Assembly: GCF_002160145.1 (NCBI RefSeq)
Contig: NZ_NFKA01000007.1
Span: forward strand, 1-64,000
Source: Gemmiger sp. An194
Lineage (GTDB): Bacteria; Bacillota; Clostridia; Oscillospirales; Ruminococcaceae
DNA: 64,000 nucleotides
Direction of reading: 5' to 3'
Positions within the stretch are counted from its first letter, which is position 1. Each line of letters opens with the position of its first letter. This document shows positions 31,049 to 40,162 of this stretch, in pieces. The translations under genes and the position numbers were made by a program. Below the pieces are notes generated by a model. It did no database searches, was not told where the DNA came from, and saw only the letters and a list, made by a program, of their open reading frames with translations.

Positions 31049-32443
31049 ATGCAGCCGATCCCTGCGAAGATGCTGCTTGCCGGGCTGGCCGAGGCCGGTT
31101 CGGTGGGCGGTGAGACCATCACAGCTGTGGTGACCGACAGCCGGGCCGTATGTCCGGGCTGTGTGTTCGTGTGTTTCCCCGGCCAGCGGGTGGACGGTCA
31201 TGATTTTGCCGCAAAGGCAGTGGAGGAAGGGGCCGCCTATGTGGTGGCCAACCATCCGGTGGAGGGCGTGCCGGAGAAAAAGCTGGTGCTTTGCCCCAGC
31301 AGTCACCATGCTATGGTGCGCATGGCGGCCAACTACCGCATGCTGTTCCATCCGAAAATGATCGGCGTTACCGGCAGCGTGGGCAAGACCACCACCAAAG
31401 AGTTCTGCTATGCCATCCTCAGCGCATTCGGCAAAGCCATTAAGACCGAGGGCAACCAGAACAACGAGATTGGCGTGCCCAATACCCTGTTCCGCATCAC
31501 GGAGGAAACCGAGTACGCGGTGGTGGAAATGGGCATGAGCGCCCTGGGTGAGATCGAGCGGCTCAGCCGGGCCGTCCGGCCGGATGCGGGCCTGATTACC
31601 TGCATCGGCGTGAGCCATCTGGAAAGTTTGGGCAGCCGGGAGAATATTCTGAAAGCAAAGCTGGAGATCTGTACCGGTCTGCCGGACGGCGCGCCCCTGG
31701 CCCTGAATGCAGATGACGAATATCTGCAGCTGGCCCGGCGGGAGGGGATGATCCCCGCCCGGCTGCGCCCGGTGTGGTACGGCATGAACGACCCGGAGGC
31801 GGACGTGCGTGCGGTAGAGGTAAAGGCACTGGAAAACGGCATGGCCTTCACTCTGGAGGACAAGGAGCACGGCAGCTTTGCGGTGACCATTCCTGCCCTG
31901 GGCCTGCACAGCGTCTACGACGCGCTGGCCGCCTATGCCGCCGCCACCCGCATGGGGTTGGACGCGGGCCGCTGCGCGGCGGCGCTGGCGGATTACCAGA
32001 CCACCGGTATGCGCCAGAAGGTGGTGGAAAACGGTGGACGGGTGTTCATCGAGGACTGCTACAACGCCAGCCCGGACAGCATGCACGCCAGCCTGAACAT
32101 GTTCCGGGAATACCCCTGCAAGGGGCGGCGGTTCGCACTGCTGGGCGATATGCTGGAGCTTGGCTCCATTGAAGAAGAGGCCCATCGGCAGGTGGGACGC
32201 TGGGCGGCGGAAAGCGGCCTGACCCACCTGGTCACGCTGGGCTCTGCCAGCCGGTTTGCGGCCGACGAGGCGGAAAAGGCGGGTCTTGCGGTGACCCGCT
32301 GCGAGACCCATGAGGAAGCGGCGCACACGCTGGGAGGCCTGATGGTCCCCGGCGACGCGCTGCTGGCAAAGGGCAGCCGGGGCATGCGGCTGGAGCAGGT
32401 GCTGCAGCTGCTGTATACCGGCGAAACCCAAACAAACAACTAA
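31049..32443 (+). CDS. murF: UDP-MurNAc-tripeptide D-alanyl-D-alanine ligase
   Basis: Adds D-Ala-D-Ala to the peptidoglycan precursor; 464 aa. The N-terminal UDP-binding domain has VTDSRAVCPGCVFVCFPGQRVDGHDF, the ATP site is GVTGSVGKTTTKE, followed by TEGNQNNEIGVP and VVEMGMSALGEIERLS, and the C-terminal domain has DCYNASPDSMHASL and LGDMLELG. ATG 31049 has AAAAGGAGG. It sits between the PBP and mraY genes. MurE, MurD and MurC are not in this cluster. Confidence 0.95.
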   Translation: MQPIPAKMLLAGLAEAGSVGGETITAVVTDSRAVCPGCVFVCFPGQRVDGHDFAAKAVEEGAAYVVANHPVEGVPEKKLVLCPSSHHAMVRMAANYRMLFHPKMIGVTGSVGKTTTKEFCYAILSAFGKAIKTEGNQNNEIGVPNTLFRITEETEYAVVEMGMSALGEIERLSRAVRPDAGLITCIGVSHLESLGSRENILKAKLEICTGLPDGAPLALNADDEYLQLARREGMIPARLRPVWYGMNDPEADVRAVEVKALENGMAFTLEDKEHGSFAVTIPALGLHSVYDALAAYAAATRMGLDAGRCAAALADYQTTGMRQKVVENGGRVFIEDCYNASPDSMHASLNMFREYPCKGRRFALLGDMLELGSIEEEAHRQVGRWAAESGLTHLVTLGSASRFAADEAEKAGLAVTRCETHEEAAHTLGGLMVPGDALLAKGSRGMRLEQVLQLLYTGETQTNN

Positions 32444-32458
32444 GAGGAGAATCAAATT

Positions 32459-33466
32459 ATGGCACGTTATGCGCTGATTCTGGCGGCCGCCTGCGGTTTC
32501 ATGATCTCGGCGGTTTCCGGTCTGTTCATTGTTCCGTTCTTACATAAGCTGCACTTCGGGCAGACCATCAAGGAGATCGGCCCCACCTGGCACAACAAAA
32601 AGCAGGGAACACCCACCATGGGCGGTCTGTGCTTCATCCTGGGCACCGTGTTTGCGGTCTGCCTGGCCCTCACCAGCCTGCTGCACGGCAGCCCCGAGCT
32701 GATGGGCGGCCCGGATTCCCGGGGCCTGTACCTGGCCATCTTCTCCGCCTTCGGCTTCGGCCTGATCGGTTTTCTGGACGATTTCATCAAGGTGGTGAAA
32801 AAGCGCAACCTGGGCCTGCGGGCCTGGCAGAAGATCGTCGGTCAGCTGCTGGTGACCACCGCGCTGCTGGCGGGTCTGTGGATGAACGGCACCCTGAGCA
32901 CCTGCATCACCCTGCCCTTCTTCGGCATGGTGGATTTCGGCATCCTGTTCTACCCGCTGTCCTACATCCTGATCATCGGTGTGGTGAACGCGGTGAACCT
33001 GACCGACGGCATCGACGGCCTGTGCTCCTGTGTGACCTTTGTGTCCATGCTGGGCTTTCTGACCCTGGTGAGCTTTTTGGGGCAGTTCGTGCTGTCCATC
33101 CTGCCGGCGGCTCTGGCCGGCGCTCTGGCCGGTTTCCTCATCTGGAACTTCTACCCGGCCAAGACCTTCATGGGCGATACCGGCAGCATGTTCCTGGGCG
33201 GCGCGGTCGCCGGCCTGGGCTATGCCATGGGCCGGCCGGAGATTCTGTTCTTCTTCGGCGCGGTCTACATCTGGGAGGCGGCCACCGTGGTGATCCAGGT
33301 GACCTATTTCAAGCTGACCCACGGTAAGCGCATCTTCAAGATGACCCCCATCCACCATTCCTTCGAGATGCGTGGCTGGAGTGAGGTGAAGATCGACGCA
33401 GGCTTCAGTGCTCTGGCGGCACTGTTTGTGGTGCTAGGTCTGACCTTCGCTTATTTCTACTACTAA
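32459..33466 (+). CDS. mraY: Phospho-MurNAc-pentapeptide transferase
   Basis: Integral membrane enzyme of 335 aa with about ten helices that makes lipid I. Diagnostic motifs are GPTWHNKKQGTPTMGG, FLDDFIKVVKKRNLGL, NAVNLTDGIDGL, MGDTGSMFLGG and a final TPIHHSFEMRGWSE. It lies 16 bases after murF with AAGAGGAG upstream. Full length, with no sign of changes in the Asp residues of the Mg2+ site. Confidence 0.97.
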   Translation: MARYALILAAACGFMISAVSGLFIVPFLHKLHFGQTIKEIGPTWHNKKQGTPTMGGLCFILGTVFAVCLALTSLLHGSPELMGGPDSRGLYLAIFSAFGFGLIGFLDDFIKVVKKRNLGLRAWQKIVGQLLVTTALLAGLWMNGTLSTCITLPFFGMVDFGILFYPLSYILIIGVVNAVNLTDGIDGLCSCVTFVSMLGFLTLVSFLGQFVLSILPAALAGALAGFLIWNFYPAKTFMGDTGSMFLGGAVAGLGYAMGRPEILFFFGAVYIWEAATVVIQVTYFKLTHGKRIFKMTPIHHSFEMRGWSEVKIDAGFSALAALFVVLGLTFAYFYY

Positions 33467-33526
33467 TGTCTTTTTGCCAGGCCGCGCAACCGGCCTGAGT
33501 ATCCCTGAAAAAGGAGGTCTGTGGCC

Positions 33527-34888
33527 ATGATCGGTATGGCACGACATGGCGGTACGGCCCGCCAGACCTATCGAGCGCCCCGGCCGCAAAGCGGTGCGAG
33601 GCAGCGGGCGGAGCAGCTTCATCGCGCTGCCCGCCAGGCCCGTCAGACCAGCCGAACCCCGGTGCGCATGTTCTACAAGCACCCGGGCAAGCTGAACGGG
33701 GCCTTTCTGGCAAACCTGATCATCCTGCAGGTGTTTGGTCTGATCATTCTGTTCAGTGCCAGCTATGCCACCTCGCTGAATAAGTTCGGCACCAGCTATG
33801 AATATGTTGGCCCCCAGACCATCTACGCGATTATGGGTCTGGTGGCCGCGTTGATCGTCTCCCGGGTGGATTACCACTGGATACGGCGGTTCGCCTGGCC
33901 GCTGTATTTTGTGACCCTGGGACTTCTGGTTGTGGTTCTATTCATGCCGCCCATCAAGGGCTGCCGCCGCTGGATCAACGTGAGCGGTCTTCCCACCATT
34001 CAGGTGAGCGAGATCGCAAAATTCGCCCTGATCCTGCTGCTGGCCCATCTGTTTGCCCGGTACCAAAAGCACATCGAGGGCCAGTTCCCAGGCGCGGGCC
34101 CGGCGCAGAACCTGAAGCTGAGCATTATCATGCCGGGTATGCTGCTGGCACCCATTCTGGTGCTGCTGCTGCTGGAGCCCCATCACAGCGCCATGATCCT
34201 GATGTGCTGCATCGCAGCCTCCATCATGCTGGTGGGCGGCGCGCTGCTGCGCTGGTTCTTCCTGGCGGGCGGTGTGGCGGTAGCGGCCATCGCGCTGCTG
34301 CTGGTTACCCGCGGCGGTTACGTGGCAGAACGTCTGCAGGGCTGGCTGCAGCCTTTTTCGGATATGCAGGACTCCACCCGCCAGACCGGCCAGAGCCTTT
34401 ACACCATCGGCTCCGGCGGACTGTTCGGCGTGGGCATTGGCAACAGCGTGCAGAAGCACATGTGGCTGCCGGAGGCCCAGAACGACTTTATCTTTGCCAT
34501 CCTCTGCGAGGAGCTGGGCTTTGTGGGGGCTGTGATCTGCATCCTGCTGTTCCTGCTGCTGATCATCCAGGGCATTGTTATTGCCTGGAACGCTCCCGAC
34601 CGGTTCGGAAGTCTGCTGGTGGTGGGCTGCATCGCCCAGATCAGCTTCCAGTTTCTGTTCAATGTGGCGGTGGTGACCAACACCATCCCGAACACCGGTA
34701 TCAGTCTGCCCTTCTTCTCCTCCGGCGGTACCAGTCTGTTGATGCTGCTGGGTCAGATGGGCGTGGTGATGAGTGTGTGCCGGGCCGGAAACCGGAAAAA
34801 GGCCGACGAAAAGGCTGCGGCTGAACAGGAAAAGCAGGCCCAGCGAGCCCAGGAGGAATCGGACCCCTACGCCCGGTTCCGCCGCTGA
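33527..34888 (+). CDS. ftsW: Septal glycosyltransferase FtsW
   Basis: SEDS-family peptidoglycan polymerase of 453 aa with about ten membrane helices. Family marks are IKGCRRWINVSGLPTIQVSEIAK, LLLEPHHSAMI, the GSGGLFGVGIGNSVQKHMWLPEAQNDFIFAILCEELGFVG stretch and NTGISLPFFSSGGTSLL. The first 45 residues are an unusual Arg/Gln-rich cytosolic tail, and the end is also charged (KKADEKAAAEQEKQAQRAQEE). ATG 33527 has AAGGAGG at nine bases; GTG 33521 is too close. murD, often upstream, is missing. Confidence 0.94.
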   Translation: MIGMARHGGTARQTYRAPRPQSGARQRAEQLHRAARQARQTSRTPVRMFYKHPGKLNGAFLANLIILQVFGLIILFSASYATSLNKFGTSYEYVGPQTIYAIMGLVAALIVSRVDYHWIRRFAWPLYFVTLGLLVVVLFMPPIKGCRRWINVSGLPTIQVSEIAKFALILLLAHLFARYQKHIEGQFPGAGPAQNLKLSIIMPGMLLAPILVLLLLEPHHSAMILMCCIAASIMLVGGALLRWFFLAGGVAVAAIALLLVTRGGYVAERLQGWLQPFSDMQDSTRQTGQSLYTIGSGGLFGVGIGNSVQKHMWLPEAQNDFIFAILCEELGFVGAVICILLFLLLIIQGIVIAWNAPDRFGSLLVVGCIAQISFQFLFNVAVVTNTIPNTGISLPFFSSGGTSLLMLLGQMGVVMSVCRAGNRKKADEKAAAEQEKQAQRAQEESDPYARFRR

Positions 34889-34927
34889 TTTTGAGGAATC
34901 CCTATCGTTTTGAAGGAGGCGCTTATC

Positions 34928-36064
34928 ATGCGCGTATTGATCGCAGCCGGCGGTACCGCCGGTCACATCAACCCGGCGCTCGCCATCGCGGGCGCGATCA
35001 AGCAGCACTGCCCCGAGGCGGAGATCCACTTTGCAGGCCGCAAGGCAGGCATGGAGTTTAAGCTGGTGGGCCAGGCGGGCTATCCCTTTCATCACATTGA
35101 GGTGAACGGCATCCAGCGGAGCCTGACCCCCAAGAACATCCTGCGCAACATCGAGGCGGTGTGGCATCTGGCGTTGTCCGGGCCGCGGGCCAAGGCCATG
35201 ATGCGTCAGGTTCAGCCGGATCTGGTGATCGGCTGCGGCGGTTATGTGAGCGGGCCGGTGGTGCGCTGTGCCGCCAAGATGGGCATCAAGACCGCCATCC
35301 ATGAGCAGAACGCCTTTCCCGGCGTGACCAACAAGCTGCTGGCCAAGGATGTGGATGTGATCTTTGCGGCAGTGCCCGCAGCGGTGGAAAAGCTGGGCGC
35401 GCCCCAAAAGACCACCGTGGTGGGCAACCCGGTACGACCGGAGATTTTTGCTCAGGACCGTGCTGCCGCCCGCGCCAGGCTGAAGGCGGGGGACCGCACC
35501 GTGATCCTGAGCTTCGGCGGCAGCCTGGGCGCCCGCCGCATCAACGAAGTGGTGGCCGATCTGGCCGCCTGGGAGCAGAAGCAGCCCCGCAACATTCTGC
35601 ATCTGCACGCCACCGGCAGCCGGGGCGTGGAGCTTTTCAAGAATCTGGCAAACGAAAAAGGCTTCTCTTATAATGAGAACCTGGTGGTGAGCGAGTACAT
35701 CAACAACATGCCGGAACTGCTGGCTGCGGCCGACCTGGTCATCAGCCGGGCGGGTGCGCTTACTCTGGCGGAGCTGGAGGCAGTGGGCCGTGCGGCGATC
35801 CTGATTCCCAGCCCCAATGTGGCAGAAAACCATCAGTATTACAATGCGCTGGAATTGCAAAAAGCCGGAGCCGCCCTGGTGGTGGAGGAGAAGGACCTGA
35901 CCGGCGAAAAACTCATCGCTATGGTGGAGGAGCTGCTGGCTCAGCCGGGCCGTCTGGCCCAGATGGGCCGCAATGCGCAGAGTCTGGCCGAGCCTCATAG
36001 CCTGGATAAGATCTGGACGAAGCTGGCGCAGCTGATGGGACTGGAAAATACGGCGAAAAAATAA
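34928..36064 (+). CDS. murG: UDP-GlcNAc transferase MurG
   Basis: Peripheral membrane glycosyltransferase that makes lipid II; 378 aa. It has the N-terminal loop AAGGTAGHINPALAIA, the second G loop within GCGGYVSGPVV, VHEQNA-like IHEQNAFPGVTNKLLA, SFGGSLGARRINE and the UDP-GlcNAc site SRAGALTLAELEAVGRAAILIPSPNVAENHQ. ATG 34928 is preceded by AAGGAGG. Full length. Confidence 0.96.
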   Translation: MRVLIAAGGTAGHINPALAIAGAIKQHCPEAEIHFAGRKAGMEFKLVGQAGYPFHHIEVNGIQRSLTPKNILRNIEAVWHLALSGPRAKAMMRQVQPDLVIGCGGYVSGPVVRCAAKMGIKTAIHEQNAFPGVTNKLLAKDVDVIFAAVPAAVEKLGAPQKTTVVGNPVRPEIFAQDRAAARARLKAGDRTVILSFGGSLGARRINEVVADLAAWEQKQPRNILHLHATGSRGVELFKNLANEKGFSYNENLVVSEYINNMPELLAAADLVISRAGALTLAELEAVGRAAILIPSPNVAENHQYYNALELQKAGAALVVEEKDLTGEKLIAMVEELLAQPGRLAQMGRNAQSLAEPHSLDKIWTKLAQLMGLENTAKK

Positions 36065-36113
36065 CAAATTGTAATAAATTCAAGAAAAAATACAAAAGAG
36101 GGGAGGGAAACCG

Positions 36114-37514
36114 GTGGCGAAACGTCAGCCAAGACGGAATCAGAGCCGTCAGCAGCCACAGAACAGAGGGCAGAATACACAGCGCGTTTCGGCAGGCAGC
36201 AGACGTCCGCCGCAGTCCTGGCCGGAATCCCAACCCGGTGCACAGCGAAGAGCTCCGCAGCAAAACCGTACTGTCCGGCAGCGGTCGGTCTCGGCGCAGC
36301 AACCGGAGTATCGTCGGCAGCAGGTTCGTTATCCGCAGGGAATGCAGCAGCCGGGCGCTGCCCGCGGCACAACCGTCCGCGCAAGACCGCCCAGACCGCC
36401 CCGCCGCCTGACGCACAGCGAGCTGCGCCGCCGTCGCCGCCGCCGCAATCTGTTGATGGCGCTGCTGGGACTTCTGGTGGTGGTGGTTGGTGTGGCCCTG
36501 TCGCTTACCGTATTGTTCAAGGTGGATACCTTCCGAATCGAAAATATGGACGGCAGTACACCGGCGAATACCGGCATCTACACCGAGGATGCGATTCTGG
36601 GTGCACTGGGCATCCCAGTAGGGGAGAACATGTTCCAGTTCTCGGCATCCCAGAAGGAGAAGAGCATGGAGATCAGCTTGCCCTATCTGGAGCGGGTGGA
36701 AATCCGCCGGCGACTGCCCAGCACGCTGGTGATCCGGGTGGAGCCCGCGGTGGAAACCTGGTGCGCCCAGTCGGACAGCGGATGGCTGACCCTGAGCGAT
36801 GGGCTCAAGATCATGAAGATCAGCCAAGAGCAGCCCCAGGGGCTGCCCGCTCTGCTGGGGCTGGACATCGAAGCGCCGGTGGCCGGGTATTACCTGAAGC
36901 TGGCCACGCCCAACGCAACCGCCACACCGGCTCCGGCGGCATCCGGGGTGTCGTCGGTGCAGTCTGTTTCCTCTTCGTCTTCCTCCACATCGGGAAGTGA
37001 GCAAAACGCGCATGACCCCATGGAGGATGTGAACCGTCTGCTGGAGCTGCTCTGGACCTATGAGCTGAAGGATGACTGCACCAGCATTCAGTTCGACAAT
37101 TCGAATGAGCTGTACCTGATTTATCAAAACAGAGCAAAGGTTCTGCTGGGGACCTTTAATAATCTGGACTACAAGATCAAGTTTGCTGCCTATCTGCTGC
37201 ACAACGAGGACGGCAAAGGCATCGGCGACACTGAACAGGGAACTCTGGATGTTTCGCACCAGCTGGAGGATGGAAGCCTGCGGCCCACCTGGTCGCCCGG
37301 TTCCATTGCGGAATCGAATTCCGGTGAATCGGGTTCTGACCAGACGAATACCGCCGGGGAAGGCGACCAGTCAGACGGAGAAGGCGGAGATGCGGCAGGG
37401 GACGCTGAAAATGGTGACCAAACCGATTCCACGGAGGGCGGAGACGCAGCCGCACAGTCGGGAGAAGGAGACACAGCCGCAACGCCAGAACCTACCGCTG
37501 AGCCCGCCGCGTAA
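36114..37514 (+). CDS. ftsQ: FtsQ/DivIB-like division protein with long disordered tails
   Basis: Bitopic divisome protein of 466 aa, much longer than the usual 260-280. Residues 1-112 are Arg/Gln/Pro rich and disordered; the membrane helix is at about 113-137; a POTRA domain follows (VDTFRIENMDGSTPANTGIYTEDAILGALGIPVGENMF), then the beta domain (LPYLERVEIRRRLPSTLVIRVEPAVETWCAQSDSGWLTLSDGLKIM). A Ser/Thr/Ala linker interrupts it near 265-295. The last 80 residues are strongly acidic (Asp, Glu, Gly, Ser). GTG start with GAGGGGAGGG upstream. Last gene of the cluster. Confidence 0.88.
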   Translation: MAKRQPRRNQSRQQPQNRGQNTQRVSAGSRRPPQSWPESQPGAQRRAPQQNRTVRQRSVSAQQPEYRRQQVRYPQGMQQPGAARGTTVRARPPRPPRRLTHSELRRRRRRRNLLMALLGLLVVVVGVALSLTVLFKVDTFRIENMDGSTPANTGIYTEDAILGALGIPVGENMFQFSASQKEKSMEISLPYLERVEIRRRLPSTLVIRVEPAVETWCAQSDSGWLTLSDGLKIMKISQEQPQGLPALLGLDIEAPVAGYYLKLATPNATATPAPAASGVSSVQSVSSSSSSTSGSEQNAHDPMEDVNRLLELLWTYELKDDCTSIQFDNSNELYLIYQNRAKVLLGTFNNLDYKIKFAAYLLHNEDGKGIGDTEQGTLDVSHQLEDGSLRPTWSPGSIAESNSGESGSDQTNTAGEGDQSDGEGGDAAGDAENGDQTDSTEGGDAAAQSGEGDTAATPEPTAEPAA

Positions 37515-37534
37515 GTGAAGGATACCTATTATAA

Positions 37535-37571
37535 CAAGGAACGCAGGAATCTGCGTTCCTTATTTTTATTC
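37535..37571 (+). terminator. Terminator of the dcw cluster
   Basis: AAGGAACGCAG, GAAT loop, CTGCGTTCCTT, followed by ATTTTTATT. Confidence 0.87.
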
Positions 37572-37883
37572 ATCCGAAGAGCATGAAAATGGAAAATGAT
37601 AGCAGGAATTGCTCTGCTTAAGAGAGATTTTTGCTGTTATAAGGCGGAAATGTGATGCTTGATGACAAATCTAGTATGAATTTATCTAAAGAATGAATCC
37701 AAGGGCGTAATTCCTTTATGCGAGTTTACGAAAAAATGCTTTTGCCTTGCAGGCGAAAAACCTTTGTGATATACTTTAAAGCGTCATCGAATGGTTTCAA
37801 ATAAATCTTTAACCACTTCGATTGATCGGATTTTTTAATAGGGCAAAAGTTGTCCTTTTTAGTTGAGTAGTGAGGGAAAGACT
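37572..37883 (+). promoter_or_regulatory. AT-rich intergenic region with promoter
   Basis: About 310 bases, clearly AT-richer than the flanking genes. The only clear signal is a promoter: TTGCAG (37747-37752), 17 bases, extended -10 TGATATACT (37767-37775), followed by a leader of about 100 bases to the chain-length gene. I recognise no RNA motif or gene in the first half. Confidence 0.6.
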
Positions 37884-38573
37884 GTGGAGCAAGAGTACGA
37901 GACCATAGACCTGCGTGAAATATTTTTCATGCTGAAAAATAATCTGCTGGCCATTGTGGCAAGCACCATTGTGTGTGCGATCGTGGGCTTTTTGATCACG
38001 AATTTTCTGATCACCCCGCAGTATCAGGCCAGCGCCACCATGATCGTAAATTCGCAGCAGAGCCAGACCAGCAACAACCTGACCAACGATATGCTGACCA
38101 CTGCCAAGAATCTGGTGGCTACCTACGGCATCATCGTAAAGAGCGATACGGTTCTGGATCAGGTGATTGATGAGCTGGGCCTGGAGATGACCTATGAGCA
38201 GCTTGCCGACCGGGTGAGCGTTTCCGCGGTGGATTCCACCCAGGTGATGCAGATCTCGGTGGAGGATGAAAATCCGGCTGAGGCAAAGGCTATTGTGGGC
38301 AAGATCGTGGAGATTGCCCCGGATGTGATCCAGGAGGCTGTGGAGGCCGGCTCGGTCAAGGTGATTTCTGACGCCCGCGTGGGCGACGCACCGGTTTCGC
38401 CCAACAAAACCATGAACACTGCCATTGCCGGCCTGTTGGGTCTGGTGGCCAGTGTGGGCTTTATTTTCCTGAAGGAAATGCTGAACAATACCTTTAAAAC
38501 GGATGACGACATCCAGAAGCATCTGGGCTTTACTGTGCTGGGCGTTATTCCGCAGGTGGAAGTGGAGGACTGA
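37884..38573 (+). CDS. Wzz/YveK-type chain-length and kinase-activator protein
   Basis: Polysaccharide copolymerase-like membrane protein of 229 aa. Two membrane helices flank an extracytoplasmic part: about 21-43 (LAIVASTIVCAIVGFLITNF) and about 180-202. YQASATMIVN and the LLTTAKNLVATYG-like stretch are typical, and the second helix is preceded by PVSPNK, the usual P-x-SP-x-K motif. It activates the tyrosine kinase coded next. GTG 37884 has GAGGG at seven bases; a TTG at 37863 is less likely. Three bases separate it from the kinase. Confidence 0.9.
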   Translation: MEQEYETIDLREIFFMLKNNLLAIVASTIVCAIVGFLITNFLITPQYQASATMIVNSQQSQTSNNLTNDMLTTAKNLVATYGIIVKSDTVLDQVIDELGLEMTYEQLADRVSVSAVDSTQVMQISVEDENPAEAKAIVGKIVEIAPDVIQEAVEAGSVKVISDARVGDAPVSPNKTMNTAIAGLLGLVASVGFIFLKEMLNNTFKTDDDIQKHLGFTVLGVIPQVEVED

Positions 38574-38576
38574 TCA

Positions 38577-39320
38577 ATGGCTTTTAAATTGCCCGCGCTC
38601 GGGAAGAAAAAGAGAAAAGATCAGCCCCTCAATCGTAAGCTGCAGATCATTTCCAAAAGCGCTCCCTTCCAGTATGTGGAGGCTTACAAGACCCTGCGCA
38701 CCAACATCAATTTCATGGCGGCCAGCAACAATTATCGCCGTCTGGTGATTACCAGCTCCATCCCGGGCGAGGGTAAGAGCAACGTGGCGATCAACCTGTC
38801 CATCTCGCTGGCGGAGAACGGCAAAAAGGTTCTGGTTATTGACTGCGACCTGCGCAAGCCGGTGATGCATAAGTACCTGCGCATCACCCGCCGTGCCAGC
38901 GGCCTGACCAACGTGCTCAGCGGTGAGGCAACGCCCGCCGATGTGATCGTGCATTTCAGCGATCTGAACATCGACGTGATCACTGCCGGTGTGATCCCGC
39001 CCAATCCTGCGGAGCTGTTGGGCAGCGCCCGTATGGCCAAAATGCTGGACAGCCTTTCCGAGCAGTATGACTACATTATTATGGATACCCCTCCGGCCTC
39101 GGTGGTTACCGATGCGGCGGTGCTGAGCGCACTGGCTGACGGCGTGATCTTCGTGGTAAGCCATGCGAATGCCACCATTGAGTCGGCACAGCTGGCCAAG
39201 AAGAACCTGGAGGCGGCCAATGCCAACATCATCGGTGCGGTGCTGAACGGCTTTGATCTGAAGAGCACCACCCGCGATACCGGTTACTACTACTCCTACG
39301 AGTACGGATATTACAAATAA
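38577..39320 (+). CDS. BY-kinase, CpsD/CapB type
   Basis: Cytosolic bacterial tyrosine autokinase of 247 aa. Walker A is in SSIPGEGKSN (60-69), Walker A' in VIDCDLRKP (88-96) and Walker B in YIIMDTPP. The C-terminal tyrosine cluster has seven Tyr within the last 11 residues (237-246), the sites phosphorylated between subunits in a ring. It pairs with the preceding membrane activator and the following phosphatase. Together they normally control export or length of capsule or exopolysaccharide, but no glycosyltransferase or polymerase gene follows. Confidence 0.94.
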   Translation: MAFKLPALGKKKRKDQPLNRKLQIISKSAPFQYVEAYKTLRTNINFMAASNNYRRLVITSSIPGEGKSNVAINLSISLAENGKKVLVIDCDLRKPVMHKYLRITRRASGLTNVLSGEATPADVIVHFSDLNIDVITAGVIPPNPAELLGSARMAKMLDSLSEQYDYIIMDTPPASVVTDAAVLSALADGVIFVVSHANATIESAQLAKKNLEAANANIIGAVLNGFDLKSTTRDTGYYYSYEYGYYK

Positions 39321-39338
39321 GGAAAGGAAGAGCGGCCC

Positions 39339-40094
39339 ATGACGGACCTTCACAGCCATATCCTGCCGGGGATTGACGACGGCGCACAGACTGTGGAAGA
39401 TTCTCTGGCTCTGATCCAGCGCCAGCTGGAGCAGGGAGTGGATGAAATTGCACTCACGCCGCACTTCAACGCCGAGCGCACCAGTGTGGAGGAATTTGCC
39501 CGGCGCCGTGCCGAATCGTTTGCACTTTTGCAGGACGCGGTGCAGCGGGAAGGGCTTGAGGTCAAGCTGAAGCTGGGAGCGGAGGTGTTCTTCAGCTCCA
39601 ATCTGCTGGAGCTGGATCTGGAGCCGCTGCTTTTGCAGGACACGCCTTATCTTCTAGTGGAATTTTCCCCCATGTTTTATCCCAGCTGGGCGAAGGATAT
39701 CTTTTATAACCTGGGGCTGCAGGGCATTACACCGCTGCTGGCCCATGTGGAGCGATATCCCTACATGCTCAGCGATCCCACCCGCCTGTTCGATCTGGTC
39801 AGTGCGGGTGCCGTGACCCAGGTGAATGCCAGCAGCATCATGCGCGCCGGCAGCCGCCAGGCCATGATTCAAAAGTTTTTGCGGTGGCAGCTCGTTCACG
39901 TGCTCTCCACCGATACTCATTCCGTGGACAAGCGCCCGCCTCTCATCGGTCCGGCCATGCAGAAGGTCGAGGGGTGGCAGGGCGCCGATACGGTCCGCTA
40001 TCTTACCCAGAACGCCGCGGATGTGTTTGCCGGGCTGGAGCCTCAGCTGCGGGATGCCGCCAAGCCGAAGAAATTCTTTGGCCGGTGGTTCTGA
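39339..40094 (+). CDS. PHP-type protein tyrosine phosphatase, CpsB/YwqE
   Basis: Manganese-dependent phosphatase of 251 aa that removes phosphate from the kinase's tyrosine cluster. Metal ligands are visible as D3-x-H5-x-H7 (DLHSHILPGIDDGA), H-containing TPHF, GAEVF with E, LLAHVERYPYM and STDTHS. It follows the kinase by 18 bases. A hairpin with a GAAA loop follows its stop (40111-40126) ahead of a strongly expressed surface protein gene. The Mn2+ need is a link to the riboswitch-controlled genes only in a general sense. Confidence 0.93.
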   Translation: MTDLHSHILPGIDDGAQTVEDSLALIQRQLEQGVDEIALTPHFNAERTSVEEFARRRAESFALLQDAVQREGLEVKLKLGAEVFFSSNLLELDLEPLLLQDTPYLLVEFSPMFYPSWAKDIFYNLGLQGITPLLAHVERYPYMLSDPTRLFDLVSAGAVTQVNASSIMRAGSRQAMIQKFLRWQLVHVLSTDTHSVDKRPPLIGPAMQKVEGWQGADTVRYLTQNAADVFAGLEPQLRDAAKPKKFFGRWF

Positions 40095-40110
40095 ATTTTA
40101 TCTGGTATAG

Positions 40111-40126
40111 CGCGGGGAAACCCGCG
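40111..40126 (+). other. GNRA-capped hairpin
   Basis: CGCGGG, loop GAAA, CCCGCG, followed by TTATATATAAAT. It may end part of the upstream transcripts or protect the 5' end of the surface protein mRNA. Confidence 0.5.
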
Positions 40127-40162
40127 TTATATATAAATCTTTGGGAAAGGAGGACGATACCA

